Translations under genes and position numbers: made by a program | Assembly (NCBI RefSeq): GCF_032477075.1 | Contig: NZ_JAWDXO010000005.1 | Location: 62,001-126,000 of the forward strand | From: Fusobacterium sp. | GTDB lineage: Bacteria > Fusobacteriota > Fusobacteriia > Fusobacteriales > Fusobacteriaceae | Reading direction: 5' to 3' | DNA length: 64,000 bases | The notes under the pieces: generated by a model | Databases searched by the model: none | What the model was told of the DNA's origin: nothing | What the model saw: the letters and a program-made list of their open reading frames with translations, nothing else | Part shown: positions 1 to 10,207 of the stretch, in pieces | Position numbering within the stretch: position 1 is the first letter of the stretch | Layout of the letters: every line of letters begins with the position of its first letter

Positions 1-1
1 A

Positions 2-1495
2 ATCTGGTATCAAAAATATAACAGAGGGATACCAGAAGAAGATGTAAAAGAAATTGGGGTAACAACAGATCATGGGACAGCAGTAAGATTTAAGGCTGAT
101 CATGAAATATTTGAAACTCTTATTTATGATTATAATACTTTAAAAAATAGATTAAAAGAGCTGGCTTACTTGAATAAGGGATTGGAAATACACCTTAGTG
201 ACAGCAGAAAAGAACCATATAAAAAAGAGGAATTTAAATTTGAGGGAGGTATAGTAGATTTTCTTAAGGAAATAACAGAGGATACCGAAAAACTTATACC
301 AGAACCAATATATATGTCAGGAGAAGTAGATAATGTAACTGTAGACATTGCTTTTCTTTATACTGTAAATCAAGCAGAAGTTATATATTCTTTTGTTAAT
401 AATATTAATACTCATGAGGGAGGAACTCATGTAAGTGGATTCAGAACTGCTTTGACAAGAGTAATAAATGATGTAGGAAAAGCTCAAGGATATTTGAAAG
501 AAAAAGATGGAAAATTACAAGGAAATGATATTAGAGAAGGAGTTACAGCAATTGTTTCAGTAAAAGTTCCTCAACCTCAGTTTGAAGGACAGACTAAAAC
601 GAAACTTGGAAACTCTGAAGTTACAGGTATAGTATCAACCTTAGTTGGAACTAATTTAAAAATAGTGTTAGAAGATAATCCTAATGATACAAAAATAATA
701 ATAGAAAAAATATTAAATTCTAAAAAGGCTAGAGAAGCAGCTCAAAAAGCTAGAGAACTTGTACTTAGAAAATCAGTTTTAGAAGTTGGTTCCCTTCCTG
801 GTAAACTTGCTGACTGTTCATCTAAAAATCCAGATGAATGTGAAATATATATAGTTGAGGGAGATTCAGCAGGCGGGTCAGCAAAACAAGGAAGAGACAG
901 ATCACATCAAGCTATACTTCCATTGAGAGGTAAAATATTGAATGTGGAAAAGGCGGGACTTCATAAATCTCTTGAAAACAATGAAGTAAGAGCTATGATA
1001 ACAGCCTTTGGTACAAGTATCGGAGATAGTTTTAATATAGAAAAATTAAGATATGGAAAGATAATTCTTATGACAGATGCTGATGTAGATGGTGCTCATA
1101 TTAGAACTCTGCTTCTTACTTTTATATATAGATTTATGGTAGATCTTATTTATAATGGAAATGTGTATATTGCACAGCCACCTCTATATAAAATAACTAC
1201 TGGTAAGCAGATAAGATATGCTTATACTGACAGAGAGCTTAAAGAAATAACTGATGTTTTTGAAGGAGATGACAGAAAATATACTCTTCAAAGATATAAA
1301 GGACTGGGAGAAATGAATCCTGAACAGCTTTGGGATACAACTATGAACCCTGATACAAGAACACTTCTACAGGTAACTATAGATGATGCAAGAGCAGCAG
1401 ATATGCTGTTTGATAAGTTAATGGGAGATAAAGTAGATCCTAGAAGAGAATTTATAGAAGAGAATGCAGTATATGTAAAAAATCTTGATATCTAA
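2..1495 (+). CDS. gyrB: DNA gyrase subunit B (5' end outside window)
   Basis: ATP-driven subunit of DNA gyrase, which introduces negative supercoils together with GyrA. The frame is open from base 2, so the gene begins upstream; about 497 C-terminal residues are present, and comparison with the usual ~635-residue short GyrB suggests that ~140 N-terminal residues (most of the ATPase domain) are missing. Visible are the transducer domain, the TOPRIM signature EGDSAGGSAKQGRDR, the metal-binding DADVDGAHIRTLL and the C-terminal RYKGLGEMNPEQLW motif. A TTG at 170 is internal and is not a start. gyrA follows 112 bases downstream, the common gyrB-gyrA order. Confidence 0.97.
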   Translation: MWYQKYNRGIPEEDVKEIGVTTDHGTAVRFKADHEIFETLIYDYNTLKNRLKELAYLNKGLEIHLSDSRKEPYKKEEFKFEGGIVDFLKEITEDTEKLIPEPIYMSGEVDNVTVDIAFLYTVNQAEVIYSFVNNINTHEGGTHVSGFRTALTRVINDVGKAQGYLKEKDGKLQGNDIREGVTAIVSVKVPQPQFEGQTKTKLGNSEVTGIVSTLVGTNLKIVLEDNPNDTKIIIEKILNSKKAREAAQKARELVLRKSVLEVGSLPGKLADCSSKNPDECEIYIVEGDSAGGSAKQGRDRSHQAILPLRGKILNVEKAGLHKSLENNEVRAMITAFGTSIGDSFNIEKLRYGKIILMTDADVDGAHIRTLLLTFIYRFMVDLIYNGNVYIAQPPLYKITTGKQIRYAYTDRELKEITDVFEGDDRKYTLQRYKGLGEMNPEQLWDTTMNPDTRTLLQVTIDDARAADMLFDKLMGDKVDPRREFIEENAVYVKNLDI

Positions 1496-1607
1496 TAATA
1501 TGTATACAAATAATAATAAAACATTAATTATTTAATTTTTTTTAGAATTAAAGATGAAATATGCATAAAATGCTCGAGAAGCTGAGAAATTTTAGGAGGA
1601 TTAATAA

Positions 1608-4115
1608 ATGTCAAATGTTAATAACAGATATATAGAAGACGAGATGAAAGAATCATATCTCGACTATTCCATGAGTGTAATTGTCAGTAGAGCACTTCCA
1701 GATGTAAGAGATGGAATGAAGCCAGTTCACAGGAGAATACTTTTTGCTATGAGTGAACTTGGAATGACTTATGATAAAGCATATAAAAAATCTGCCAGAA
1801 TTGTTGGAGAAGTTCTAGGTAAATATCATCCCCATGGAGACTCAGCAGTATATGGAACAATGGTAAGAATGGCTCAGGATTTCAACTACAGATACTTACT
1901 TGTAGATGGTCATGGAAACTTTGGATCAATAGATGGGGATTCAGCAGCTGCTATGAGATATACAGAAGCAAGAATGGCAAAAATAAGTAATGAGCTTATA
2001 GATGATATAGATAAGAACACTATTGACTTTAGAAAGAACTTTGATGATTCATTGGATGAACCAACAGTTCTCCCAGCAAAACTGCCTAATTTACTTTTAA
2101 ATGGAGCAACAGGAATAGCAGTAGGGATGGCTACAAATATTCCTCCTCACAATCTTGGAGAACTTGTAGATGGAATACTTGCTCTTATAGAAAATCCAGA
2201 ACTTACTCCTTTGGAGCTTATGGAATATGTAAAAGGGCCAGACTTTCCTACTGGAGGAATAATTGATGGTCAAAAAGGTATCAGAGATGCCTATATGACT
2301 GGAAGAGGTAAAGTAAGAGTAAGAGGTAAAGTAGAAATAGAGGAGCATAAAAGTGGAAAGGCTTCTATTATTATAAAGGAAATTCCATATCAACTAAATA
2401 AGGCTACTCTCATTGAAAGAATAGCTGACCTTGTAAAAGATAAAAGAGTAACTGGAATAACAGATTTGAGAGATGAATCTGATAGACATGGTATAAGAGT
2501 AGTTATAGAGATTAAAAAAGGTGAAGAACCAGAACTTATATTAAATAAATTATATAAATATACAGAACTTCAAAATACATTTGGTATAATAATGCTGGCT
2601 CTTGTAAATAATGCACCAAGAGTGCTCAATCTTAAAGAAATACTTCATGAATATTTAAAACACAGATTTGAAGTAGTAACCAGAAGAACTAAATTTGATT
2701 TGGACAAGGCTGAAAAAAGAGCCCACATATTACAAGGTTACAAAATTGCTCTCGATAATATTGACAGAATAATTGAAATTATCAGAGGATCATCAGATGG
2801 AAATCAAGCCAGAGAGCTTCTGATAGAAAAATATGCTTTCTCTGATGTTCAAGCCAGAGCTATATTGGATATGAAATTACAAAGGCTTACAGGTTTAGAA
2901 AGAGGAAAAATTGATGCTGAACATGCTGAAATAGAAAAACATATAGCAGAATTGAGAGAAATACTTTCTGATGAGTCTAAGATATATGAAATAATCAAAG
3001 GGGAACTTCTTTATCTAAAAGAAAAATACAATGATAATAGAAGAACTCTCATTGAAAATGAGAGAATGGAAATACTTCCAGAAGATCTTATAAAGGATGA
3101 AAATGTAATACTTACTCTTACAAATAGAGGTTATGTAAAGAGAATGGAGGTAAGTAAGTATAAAGCTCAAAAAAGAGGTGGAAAAGGAGTAGCAAGCCAA
3201 AACACTATAGAAGATGATTTTGTTGAAAGTATAGAATCTGCTTCTAATTTAGATACTCTGATGATATTTACAAATCAAGGAAGAGTATTTAATATAAAAG
3301 TTTATGAAATTCCAGAGACTTCTAAGCAATCAAGAGGAAAGCTTATGAGTAACATCATCAGAACAAGAGAAGATGAGAAAATAAGAGCAGTCATTAAAAC
3401 AAGGGATTTTTCTAAGGATAATGAAGTAGTATTTGTTACTAAAGAAGGACTTATTAAAAAGACTAATCTAAATGAATTTAAAAATATTAATAATTCTGGA
3501 TTAAAAGCTATCAAATTAAAGGAAGATGATGATATAATATATGTAGGACTCATAGAGAAGATCGATCAGGAGCAGGTATTCATTGCAACAAAACAAGGAT
3601 ATTCTATCAGATTCAACAGTGATAATGTAAGACCTACTGGAAGAGATACTATGGGAGTTAAATCTATAACTTTAAGACCTGGAGATTCAATTGTATCAGC
3701 ACTTCTGATTAAAGATGAAAATGGAAGTATTCTTACAGTAACAGAAAATGGATATGGTAAGAGAACAAGAATAGATGAATATCCATTACAGGCTAGATCA
3801 GGTAAGGGAGTAATAAATATAAGATGTAATGCTAAAACTGGAGCAGTTGTATCAGTACTTCCTGTAACTGAAGGAGAAGAATTAATGGCTATAACATCTT
3901 CTGGTATTGTTATCAGAATGCCTCTTGATACTATTGCACTTTATGGAAGAGCTACTCAGGGAGTAATCATAATGAAAGTTGATGGAGCTGAAAAAGTTGT
4001 ATCAATAACTAGAGTACAGTCTGAAGAGGAAGAGGAAGAAACATCAGAATCTAATTCTGTAGAAACAGAAGATAACATAGAAGAAGCAGAAATAGTGGAA
4101 TCAAAGGAAAAATAA
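1608..4115 (+). CDS. gyrA: DNA gyrase subunit A
   Basis: Breakage-reunion subunit of gyrase, 835 residues, near the usual length. The ATG follows a clear AGGAGG. The N-terminal winged-helix domain carries SRALPDVRDGMKPVHRRIL and the catalytic tyrosine Tyr118 in AAAMRYTEARM. The C-terminal beta-pinwheel contains a GyrA-box-like QKRGGKGV near residue 525. The protein ends in an acidic tail rich in Glu and Ser. In the quinolone region, Ser79 and Gly83 correspond to E. coli Ser83 and Asp87; Gly83 is, to my recollection, the normal Fusobacterium residue and is not evidence of resistance. Confidence 0.98.
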   Translation: MSNVNNRYIEDEMKESYLDYSMSVIVSRALPDVRDGMKPVHRRILFAMSELGMTYDKAYKKSARIVGEVLGKYHPHGDSAVYGTMVRMAQDFNYRYLLVDGHGNFGSIDGDSAAAMRYTEARMAKISNELIDDIDKNTIDFRKNFDDSLDEPTVLPAKLPNLLLNGATGIAVGMATNIPPHNLGELVDGILALIENPELTPLELMEYVKGPDFPTGGIIDGQKGIRDAYMTGRGKVRVRGKVEIEEHKSGKASIIIKEIPYQLNKATLIERIADLVKDKRVTGITDLRDESDRHGIRVVIEIKKGEEPELILNKLYKYTELQNTFGIIMLALVNNAPRVLNLKEILHEYLKHRFEVVTRRTKFDLDKAEKRAHILQGYKIALDNIDRIIEIIRGSSDGNQARELLIEKYAFSDVQARAILDMKLQRLTGLERGKIDAEHAEIEKHIAELREILSDESKIYEIIKGELLYLKEKYNDNRRTLIENERMEILPEDLIKDENVILTLTNRGYVKRMEVSKYKAQKRGGKGVASQNTIEDDFVESIESASNLDTLMIFTNQGRVFNIKVYEIPETSKQSRGKLMSNIIRTREDEKIRAVIKTRDFSKDNEVVFVTKEGLIKKTNLNEFKNINNSGLKAIKLKEDDDIIYVGLIEKIDQEQVFIATKQGYSIRFNSDNVRPTGRDTMGVKSITLRPGDSIVSALLIKDENGSILTVTENGYGKRTRIDEYPLQARSGKGVINIRCNAKTGAVVSVLPVTEGEELMAITSSGIVIRMPLDTIALYGRATQGVIIMKVDGAEKVVSITRVQSEEEEEETSESNSVETEDNIEEAEIVESKEK

Positions 4116-4139
4116 TATTTTAAAAATGGGGTGGTATAT

Positions 4140-4910
4140 ATGAGGAGAGCTTTACTATTATTTGGAAATGAAATGGAAAGAGATAATCTTATTGAAAGTG
4201 CAGTTTATTTACAAAACAGTTTAGGCTTTAAAATCATGCCTCTTTACATTAAGGATATGTCTAGAGACAAAATAATAGCTGCTTCTACAGATGGAATGAT
4301 GATGAGTGGAAGATCACCTTTTATTATGCAAGGTTGGGCTGATATGGAGAAACAGGAGATAGAGGATATTGAAAAAATTCTTAAAGCAAAAGAAATTAAA
4401 AGTGAGCTTGAAGTAGATATTGGACTTGTTCCTGAAATAGTAACTGACAGAATGAAAAGCTGTGATACTCTTCTTATTGGAAAAAATGAAGCTATTACTG
4501 AAAGAATAGTAAGTATTTTAAAAGGAAATTATAAATCTATAATTTTTATAGGAGAAAAGCCTTTAAAAGGAATGGATAAAGTAATTGTTGCCAATGATGA
4601 TGGAGTAAAAGTTAATAGAAGCTGTTATCAGTTTACTAGTCTTTTTCCAGAAGTTAAAGAATTTACTTCATTTATTATCAATAAAGAAATTGAAGAAAAT
4701 CATTTGATAGAATATCTTGAAGGAAAAGGGAAGAGTGTAAAGCATGAAGTGCTCAATATAACAGATTATGATGATGTTCTCAAAAAAATAGATGAATATG
4801 ATTTCTTTATAATGGGAAATCTGAGCAGAAGCTATTTCTTTGAAAAGATAATTGGAAAAAATGGTATAAAATTATTAGAAAAGAGTAAAACACCTATATT
4901 TATAGGATAG
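4140..4910 (+). CDS. Conserved hypothetical protein, possibly universal-stress-like
   Basis: 256 residues, family not recognised. The start is taken as the ATG at 4140 because the GGGGTGG ribosome site at 4128-4134 lies just upstream; a GTG at 4131 in the same frame overlaps that site. The layout suggests two alpha/beta halves: a first segment starting RRALLLFGNEMERDNLIESAVYL and a second starting near MDKVIVANDDG, resembling tandem UspA-like folds, but no ATP-binding G-x2-G-x9-G motif is evident. No signal peptide or membrane segment is seen. It lies 24 bases after gyrA and 20 bases before the phosphoesterase gene, so is probably co-transcribed with them. Function unknown. Confidence 0.75.
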   Translation: MRRALLLFGNEMERDNLIESAVYLQNSLGFKIMPLYIKDMSRDKIIAASTDGMMMSGRSPFIMQGWADMEKQEIEDIEKILKAKEIKSELEVDIGLVPEIVTDRMKSCDTLLIGKNEAITERIVSILKGNYKSIIFIGEKPLKGMDKVIVANDDGVKVNRSCYQFTSLFPEVKEFTSFIINKEIEENHLIEYLEGKGKSVKHEVLNITDYDDVLKKIDEYDFFIMGNLSRSYFFEKIIGKNGIKLLEKSKTPIFIG

Positions 4911-4930
4911 TTTTTAGATAGGAATAAATT

Positions 4931-5389
4931 ATGAAAATATTAGTTATATCAGATTCACATGGAAGATTGGAAAAATTAATTTCTATTTATGAAAGGGAGA
5001 AACCTGACATGGTGATATGTGCAGGAGATTTCAGTGATGATGCTGAGGAACTTTCATATGTATTTCCAGAAAATACCTACCAAATAGTTAAAGGTAACTG
5101 CGATTATTATGATATGCAGAGAAGTGATGAGATGGTTATTGAGCTAGGGGGACATAAAGTCTTCCTAGCTCATGGTCATCATTACAAGGTAAAACTTGAG
5201 TATGAAACAATAGAAAAAAGAGGACGAGAACTAGGATGTGATGTAGTTATATTTGGTCATACACATAGACCATATCTTGAAAAAAAGAAAGAGATAACCC
5301 TTTTTAATCCTGGGGCTGTACTTGGAAATGATTACGGTATAATAAAAATAAATAAAGAAAGTATTGATTTTCTTCTAAAAAGAATTTAA
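4931..5389 (+). CDS. YfcE/MJ0936-family metallophosphoesterase
   Basis: 152-residue calcineurin-like phosphoesterase of the short YfcE family, which hydrolyses phosphodiesters using two metal ions. All metal-binding blocks are present in order: ISDSHG (residues 6-11), CAGDFSDD, KGNCD, AHGHHY and FGHTHRP, with a typical C-terminal NPGAV. The length is normal for the family. The natural substrate is usually unknown. It sits between the unknown 4140 gene and pheS with short spacing, suggesting membership of one transcription unit. Confidence 0.9.
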   Translation: MKILVISDSHGRLEKLISIYEREKPDMVICAGDFSDDAEELSYVFPENTYQIVKGNCDYYDMQRSDEMVIELGGHKVFLAHGHHYKVKLEYETIEKRGRELGCDVVIFGHTHRPYLEKKKEITLFNPGAVLGNDYGIIKINKESIDFLLKRI

Positions 5390-5438
5390 AATAATTAGAT
5401 ATATAGGATATTTTTAGCCTTTGACGTAGGGAGGAAAA

Positions 5439-6455
5439 ATGAAGGAAAAGGTAGCACAATTAAAGGAACAAGCACAATCTAGTATAGAGGGCGCTGCTTC
5501 TTTACAGGAGTTAGAAGAAATAAGAGTTAGATTGCTGGGAAAAAAAGGAGAATTAACAGAAATTTCTAAAGGTATGAAAACTCTTTCTCCAGAAGAAAGA
5601 CCTGTTATTGGTCAACTGGTAAATGAAACTAGAGAATTTATCAGTTCAATGCTAGATGAAAAGAATGATCAATTAAAAGAAAAAGAAAAAAGAGCAAGAT
5701 TAGAACAAGAAATTATTGATATTACACTTCCAGGTGAAGAGATTGAGTTAGGGACAAGTCACCCTATAACAGAAACAATGAATTTTATGAAAGATATATT
5801 TATTGAAATGGGATTTGATATTGCTGATGGACCTGAAGTAGAAAAAGTTGAATATAACTTTGATGCTTTAAACATCCCTGAAACTCATCCATCAAGAGAT
5901 ATTACAGATACTTTCTATATTTCAGATGATGTGATACTCAGAACACAAACATCACCAGTACAGGTAAGATATATGCTTAAACATAAACCACCTTTCAGAA
6001 TGATATGCCCTGGAAAAGTTTACAGACCTGATTATGATGTGTCTCATACACCAATGTTCCACCAAATGGAAGGATTGATGATAGGTGAAAATATTTCTTT
6101 TGCTAATTTGAAAGGAATATTGACTCATTTTGTTAAAAAAGTTTTTGGTGAAACTGAAGTAAGATTTAGACCTCATTTCTTTCCATTCACAGAACCAAGT
6201 GCTGAAATGGATGTACAATGTGCTGTATGTAAAGGTAAGGGATGCAGAGTATGTAAAGACAGCGGTTGGCTGGAAATAATGGGATGCGGGATGGTAGACC
6301 CAGAGGTTTTAAAGGCAGTAGGTTATGATCCTAATGAAGTGAGTGGATTTGCTTTTGGAGTTGGAATAGAGAGAGTAACTATGCTGAGACACGGAATAGA
6401 TGACCTTAGAGCATTTTTTGAAAATGATATAAGATTCTTAAAACAATTTAAATAA
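5439..6455 (+). CDS. pheS: Phenylalanyl-tRNA synthetase alpha subunit
   Basis: 338-residue class II aminoacyl-tRNA synthetase subunit that charges tRNA-Phe as an alpha2beta2 enzyme with PheT. An N-terminal coiled-coil tRNA-binding arm (residues ~1-100) is followed by the catalytic core with motif 2 (FRMICPGKVYRPDYD), FHQMEGLMI and motif 3 (GFAFGVGIERVTML). The C-rich insert CAVCKGKGCRVCKDSGW is typical of bacterial PheS. An AGGGAGG site precedes the ATG. Only 49 bases separate it from the preceding gene, so there is no room for a T-box leader here. Confidence 0.97.
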   Translation: MKEKVAQLKEQAQSSIEGAASLQELEEIRVRLLGKKGELTEISKGMKTLSPEERPVIGQLVNETREFISSMLDEKNDQLKEKEKRARLEQEIIDITLPGEEIELGTSHPITETMNFMKDIFIEMGFDIADGPEVEKVEYNFDALNIPETHPSRDITDTFYISDDVILRTQTSPVQVRYMLKHKPPFRMICPGKVYRPDYDVSHTPMFHQMEGLMIGENISFANLKGILTHFVKKVFGETEVRFRPHFFPFTEPSAEMDVQCAVCKGKGCRVCKDSGWLEIMGCGMVDPEVLKAVGYDPNEVSGFAFGVGIERVTMLRHGIDDLRAFFENDIRFLKQFK

Positions 6456-6469
6456 TTCTGGAGGGAATA

Positions 6470-8857
6470 ATGTTAATTTCTTTAGACTGGTTGAAACAGT
6501 ATGTTGATATAAAAGAAGATATAAATCAGCTTGAAAATGCACTGACTATGATAGGTCAGGAAGTAGAAGCTATAGATGTTCAAGGTAAAGACCTTAACAA
6601 TGTAGTTATAGGACAGATTGTAGAATATGGAAAACATCCAAATTCAGATAAATTGACTCTTTTAAAAGTAGATATAGGAGAGGAAGAAAAACTGCAAATA
6701 ATCTGCGGAGCTCCAAATCATAAATTAGGAGATAAGGTAGTAGTGGCCAAGATTGGGGCTATACTTCCTGGAGATTTCAAGATTAAAAAAAGCAAAATAA
6801 GAGATATAGAGTCTTGTGGTATGCTTTGTTCACAAGTTGAATTAGGGATAGGAGAAGATAAGGATGGAATAGTAATTCTTCCTGAAGACGCTCCAATAGG
6901 AGAAGATTATAAAATATATGCTGGAATGGATGATATTATATTTGAACTTGAAATTACTCCAAATAGACCTGATTGCCTTTCACATATAGGAATAGCTAGA
7001 GAAGTGGCAGCTTACTATGGAAGAAAAGTAAAATATCCATCTTATGCTTTAAATGAAGTGATAGAATCTACAAATAACTATGCAAAAGTAAGAGTGGAAG
7101 ATAAAGAAAGATGTAAAAGGTATATGGGAAGAGTTATAAAAAATGTAACTATTGGTGAATCTCCTGAATGGCTTAAGAAGAGAATAAGAGCAATGGGACT
7201 TAAACCAATTAATAATATAGTTGATGTAACAAACTTTGTTATGTTTGAGTATAATCAGCCTATGCATGCTTTTGATCTGGATAAATTAGAAAATAAAACT
7301 GTAGTAGTAAGAACTGCAGAGATAGGAGAAAAAATAACCACTTTAGATGGAGTAGATAGAGAACTTAATAATGGAGAACTGGTAATAGCTGATGAAGTAA
7401 AACCAATAGCTATTGCTGGTATCATTGGAGGTCAGGCTACTCAAATCGAATCTGAAACTAAAAATATATTCCTTGAGGTGGCTTATTTTACTCCCGAAAA
7501 CATTAGAAAAACAACTAAAAAACTTGGAATTGTAACTGATTCTGGATATAGAAATGAAAGAGGTCTTGATATTGAAAATATCAGCGAAGTTATAGACAGA
7601 GCGGCAGCTCTTATGGCAGAAGTTGCTTCTGGGGAGGTTTTAAATGAGGTAATAGATAAATATATAGAAAAACCTCAAAAGTTTGAAATACCTTTAAACT
7701 TAAATAAATTAAATAACTTTATAGGCAAAAAGTTGGAGTTTGATCAAGTAGGAAAAATACTTACAAACCTTGGGTTAGGAATAAAAACTTTATCTCAGGA
7801 TACTCTCATAGTTGCTCCACCTGCTTATAGACAGGATTTAACTAGATCAGAAGATTTATATGAAGAAATAATAAGAATGTATGGATTTGAAAATATAGAA
7901 GCTATAATGCCTGTGGAAAATATTGAATCTGGATTGAAGGATGTAAAAATATCAGTTGCTGATAACTTAAAAGAGATATTGAAAGAAATAGGTCTCCATG
8001 AAGTTATAAACTATACATTTATTCCTAAGGAAGCTTTGAATATTCTTAAAATAAGAGATAAAGTAATTGAAATAAGCAATCCATTAAGTGAAGATATGTC
8101 TATAGTAAGACCTACTTTAATATATAGTCTTCTTACAAATATCAGAGATAATATCAATAGAAATCAATTCAATCTAAGATTCTATGAAGTATCAAAAGTA
8201 TTTACACCAGCAAGTGAATTAGCAAATGAGGATTTAAGAATCTGTATAGCAATAGCAGGAAAACCTGAAAGAACTTTATGGAATCCAAAACCTGAGTCAT
8301 ATAACTTTTACACTATAAAAGGATATGTGGAAAAACTTCTTGAATATACAGGTATCAGCAGGTATAAACTTGAAAGGAGTACAAAAGAAATTTTCCATCC
8401 AGGTAGAAGTGCTGATATTAGAATAGGAAATGATATTATTGGAACTTTTGGAGAGATTCATCCAGATATTCAGGAAGCTATGGATATAAAAAGAGAAAGA
8501 GTATATGTAGCTGATATAGATTTAGCTAGAGCATTAAAATATATGAAAAATGCTGTAAAATATGAAAGGGTAGTAAAGTATCCAGAAGTAACTAGAGATT
8601 TGGCCATCGTACTTGATAAAAATGTACTTGTAGGAAATATGATAGATGACTTGAAAAAAGTTTCTCTTTTAATAGAAAAAATAGATATATTTGATATTTA
8701 TGAAGGAGAAAAAATAAATGCAGATAAAAAATCAGTAGCTATCAGCATAGTACTTAGAGACAAGAAAAAGACTCTTACTGAAAAAGATATAAATAATGTT
8801 ATTGAAAAAGTGTTAAACACTATCTCGAAAAATTATAATGGAGAGATAAGACAATAA
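6470..8857 (+). CDS. pheT: Phenylalanyl-tRNA synthetase beta subunit
   Basis: 795-residue partner of PheS, normal bacterial length. The N-terminal EMAP/OB-like tRNA-binding domain (residues ~40-150), the B3/B4 editing domain (around NIVDVTNFVMFEYNQPMHAFD), the B5 domain and the C-terminal ferredoxin-fold anticodon-binding domain (KYPEVTRDLAIVLDKNV) are all visible. It begins 14 bases after the pheS stop with a GGAGGG site, so pheST is one operon. Confidence 0.97.
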   Translation: MLISLDWLKQYVDIKEDINQLENALTMIGQEVEAIDVQGKDLNNVVIGQIVEYGKHPNSDKLTLLKVDIGEEEKLQIICGAPNHKLGDKVVVAKIGAILPGDFKIKKSKIRDIESCGMLCSQVELGIGEDKDGIVILPEDAPIGEDYKIYAGMDDIIFELEITPNRPDCLSHIGIAREVAAYYGRKVKYPSYALNEVIESTNNYAKVRVEDKERCKRYMGRVIKNVTIGESPEWLKKRIRAMGLKPINNIVDVTNFVMFEYNQPMHAFDLDKLENKTVVVRTAEIGEKITTLDGVDRELNNGELVIADEVKPIAIAGIIGGQATQIESETKNIFLEVAYFTPENIRKTTKKLGIVTDSGYRNERGLDIENISEVIDRAAALMAEVASGEVLNEVIDKYIEKPQKFEIPLNLNKLNNFIGKKLEFDQVGKILTNLGLGIKTLSQDTLIVAPPAYRQDLTRSEDLYEEIIRMYGFENIEAIMPVENIESGLKDVKISVADNLKEILKEIGLHEVINYTFIPKEALNILKIRDKVIEISNPLSEDMSIVRPTLIYSLLTNIRDNINRNQFNLRFYEVSKVFTPASELANEDLRICIAIAGKPERTLWNPKPESYNFYTIKGYVEKLLEYTGISRYKLERSTKEIFHPGRSADIRIGNDIIGTFGEIHPDIQEAMDIKRERVYVADIDLARALKYMKNAVKYERVVKYPEVTRDLAIVLDKNVLVGNMIDDLKKVSLLIEKIDIFDIYEGEKINADKKSVAISIVLRDKKKTLTEKDINNVIEKVLNTISKNYNGEIRQ

Positions 8858-8875
8858 ATATTTAGGAGGGTTAAG

Positions 8876-10084
8876 ATGGATTCCTTAAAAGAGTTATTTA
8901 AGATAGGAAATGGTCCTTCAAGCTCACATACAATTGGACCAGAAAGAGCAGCAAAAAAATTTAAAGAAAGAACACCAAATGCAGCGAAATATGTAGTAGA
9001 GCTGTATGGATCTTTAGCTCTGACTGGAAAGGGACACCTTACTGATTGGATAATAGAAGAAACTTTAAAACCGATTGAAACTGAGATTGTATGGATGCCA
9101 GAAGTCGTTTATGACTATCACACTAATGGGATGAAATTTAAAGCTTTAGACAACAATGGAAATACAATAGATGAATGGATAGTCTTCTCAGTAGGTGGGG
9201 GAACTATCATGGAATTAGGGCAGGAAAGAAGAGGGCCTTCAAAAATTTATCCATATTCAAAGATGGATGATATCAAAAAATGGTGTGAAGAAGGAAAAAA
9301 AGAGTACTGGGAATATGTTGTAGAGCATGAAGGAGAAGAGATATTCACTTTTCTTCAAGAAATATGGGATGCAATGGAAGCAGCTGTTGAAAAAGGAATA
9401 GAAAAAACAGGTGTACTTCCTGGAACTCTAAAATTGTCTAGGAGAGCCCAAAGCTTTTATAGAAAAGCAAGAAATAACCATGGAAGAGGTGGATTTCTTG
9501 GAAGAATATTTGCATATACTCTTGCAGTATCAGAAGAAAATGGGGCTGGAGGAAGAGTTGTAACTGCCCCTACATGTGGAGCTTCTGGAATTATTCCAGG
9601 ACTTTTATATGCACTTAGAGAAGAATATGACATATCTGAAAAAGAACTCCTTAAAGGGTTGGCGATAGCTGGTCTTATAGGAAATATAGTGAAAGAGAAT
9701 GCCACTATATCAGGAGCTGAAGGAGGATGTCAGGCAGAAGTAGGAACAGCATGTGCAATGGCAGCAGGAATGGCATGTTTTCTTTTAGGAGGATCATTAG
9801 ATCAAATTGAATATGCTTCTGAAATGGCATTGGAACACCATCTTGGACTTACTTGCGACCCAGTAGGAGGATATGTACAAATACCTTGTATAGAGAGAAA
9901 TGCAGCAGCTTCAGCAAGAGCATTGGATTCTGCAGCATACAGTCTTTATACTGATGGAAAGCATACTATTTCTTTTGATCAAGTAGTTATAACTATGGGT
10001 GAGACTGGGAAAGACTTAAAGAGTGAATACAAGGAAACATCTTTAGGAGGACTTGCAAAATTTAGATTTAATGCTGAATGTTAA
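8876..10084 (+). CDS. sdaA: Fe-S-dependent L-serine ammonia-lyase (fused beta-alpha form)
   Basis: 402-residue [4Fe-4S] serine dehydratase converting L-serine to pyruvate and ammonia. The N-terminal SSSHTIGPERAA block and the alpha-domain APTCGASGIIPG are diagnostic. The cluster cysteines are Cys285, Cys327 and Cys338, with the C-x41-C-x10-C spacing known for the family. The last residue is Cys402, matching the C-terminal cysteine that serves as fourth ligand in the Legionella enzyme. It is shorter than the ~455-residue single-chain enzymes, mainly in the beta domain. It starts 18 bases after pheT and is followed by a strong terminator, so it ends the pheST transcription unit. Confidence 0.92.
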   Translation: MDSLKELFKIGNGPSSSHTIGPERAAKKFKERTPNAAKYVVELYGSLALTGKGHLTDWIIEETLKPIETEIVWMPEVVYDYHTNGMKFKALDNNGNTIDEWIVFSVGGGTIMELGQERRGPSKIYPYSKMDDIKKWCEEGKKEYWEYVVEHEGEEIFTFLQEIWDAMEAAVEKGIEKTGVLPGTLKLSRRAQSFYRKARNNHGRGGFLGRIFAYTLAVSEENGAGGRVVTAPTCGASGIIPGLLYALREEYDISEKELLKGLAIAGLIGNIVKENATISGAEGGCQAEVGTACAMAAGMACFLLGGSLDQIEYASEMALEHHLGLTCDPVGGYVQIPCIERNAAASARALDSAAYSLYTDGKHTISFDQVVITMGETGKDLKSEYKETSLGGLAKFRFNAEC

Positions 10085-10106
10085 AATAGTTTTATAAGAA
10101 TATATC

Positions 10107-10160
10107 AAGAGGCAGCCTCAAAAAATTGCAGAATTTTTTGAGCCGCCTCTTAAACTTTTT
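10107..10160 (+). terminator. Rho-independent terminator after serine dehydratase
   Basis: A long inverted repeat: the arm starting AAGAGGCAGCC pairs with the arm ending GCCGCCTCTT at 10151 (about 20 bp with one bulge, 4-base loop), followed by AAACTTTTT. It ends the gyrA-sdaA group of genes. Confidence 0.85.
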
Positions 10161-10207
10161 ATAGAATATAGAGAAAAAATATAAAATTGAAAAGAAAGGA
10201 AAATGAT

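Noticed and set aside
1854..1856. GyrA Gly83 at the position of E. coli Asp87, where D87G causes quinolone resistance
   Set aside because: Work on intrinsic quinolone resistance in F. canifelinum, as I recall it, gives Ser79/Gly83 as the sensitive Fusobacterium state; this protein has both, so it is wild type.
5390..5438. T-box leader before pheST
   Set aside because: Only 49 bases separate pheS from the previous gene and no specifier hairpin or T-box sequence is visible.
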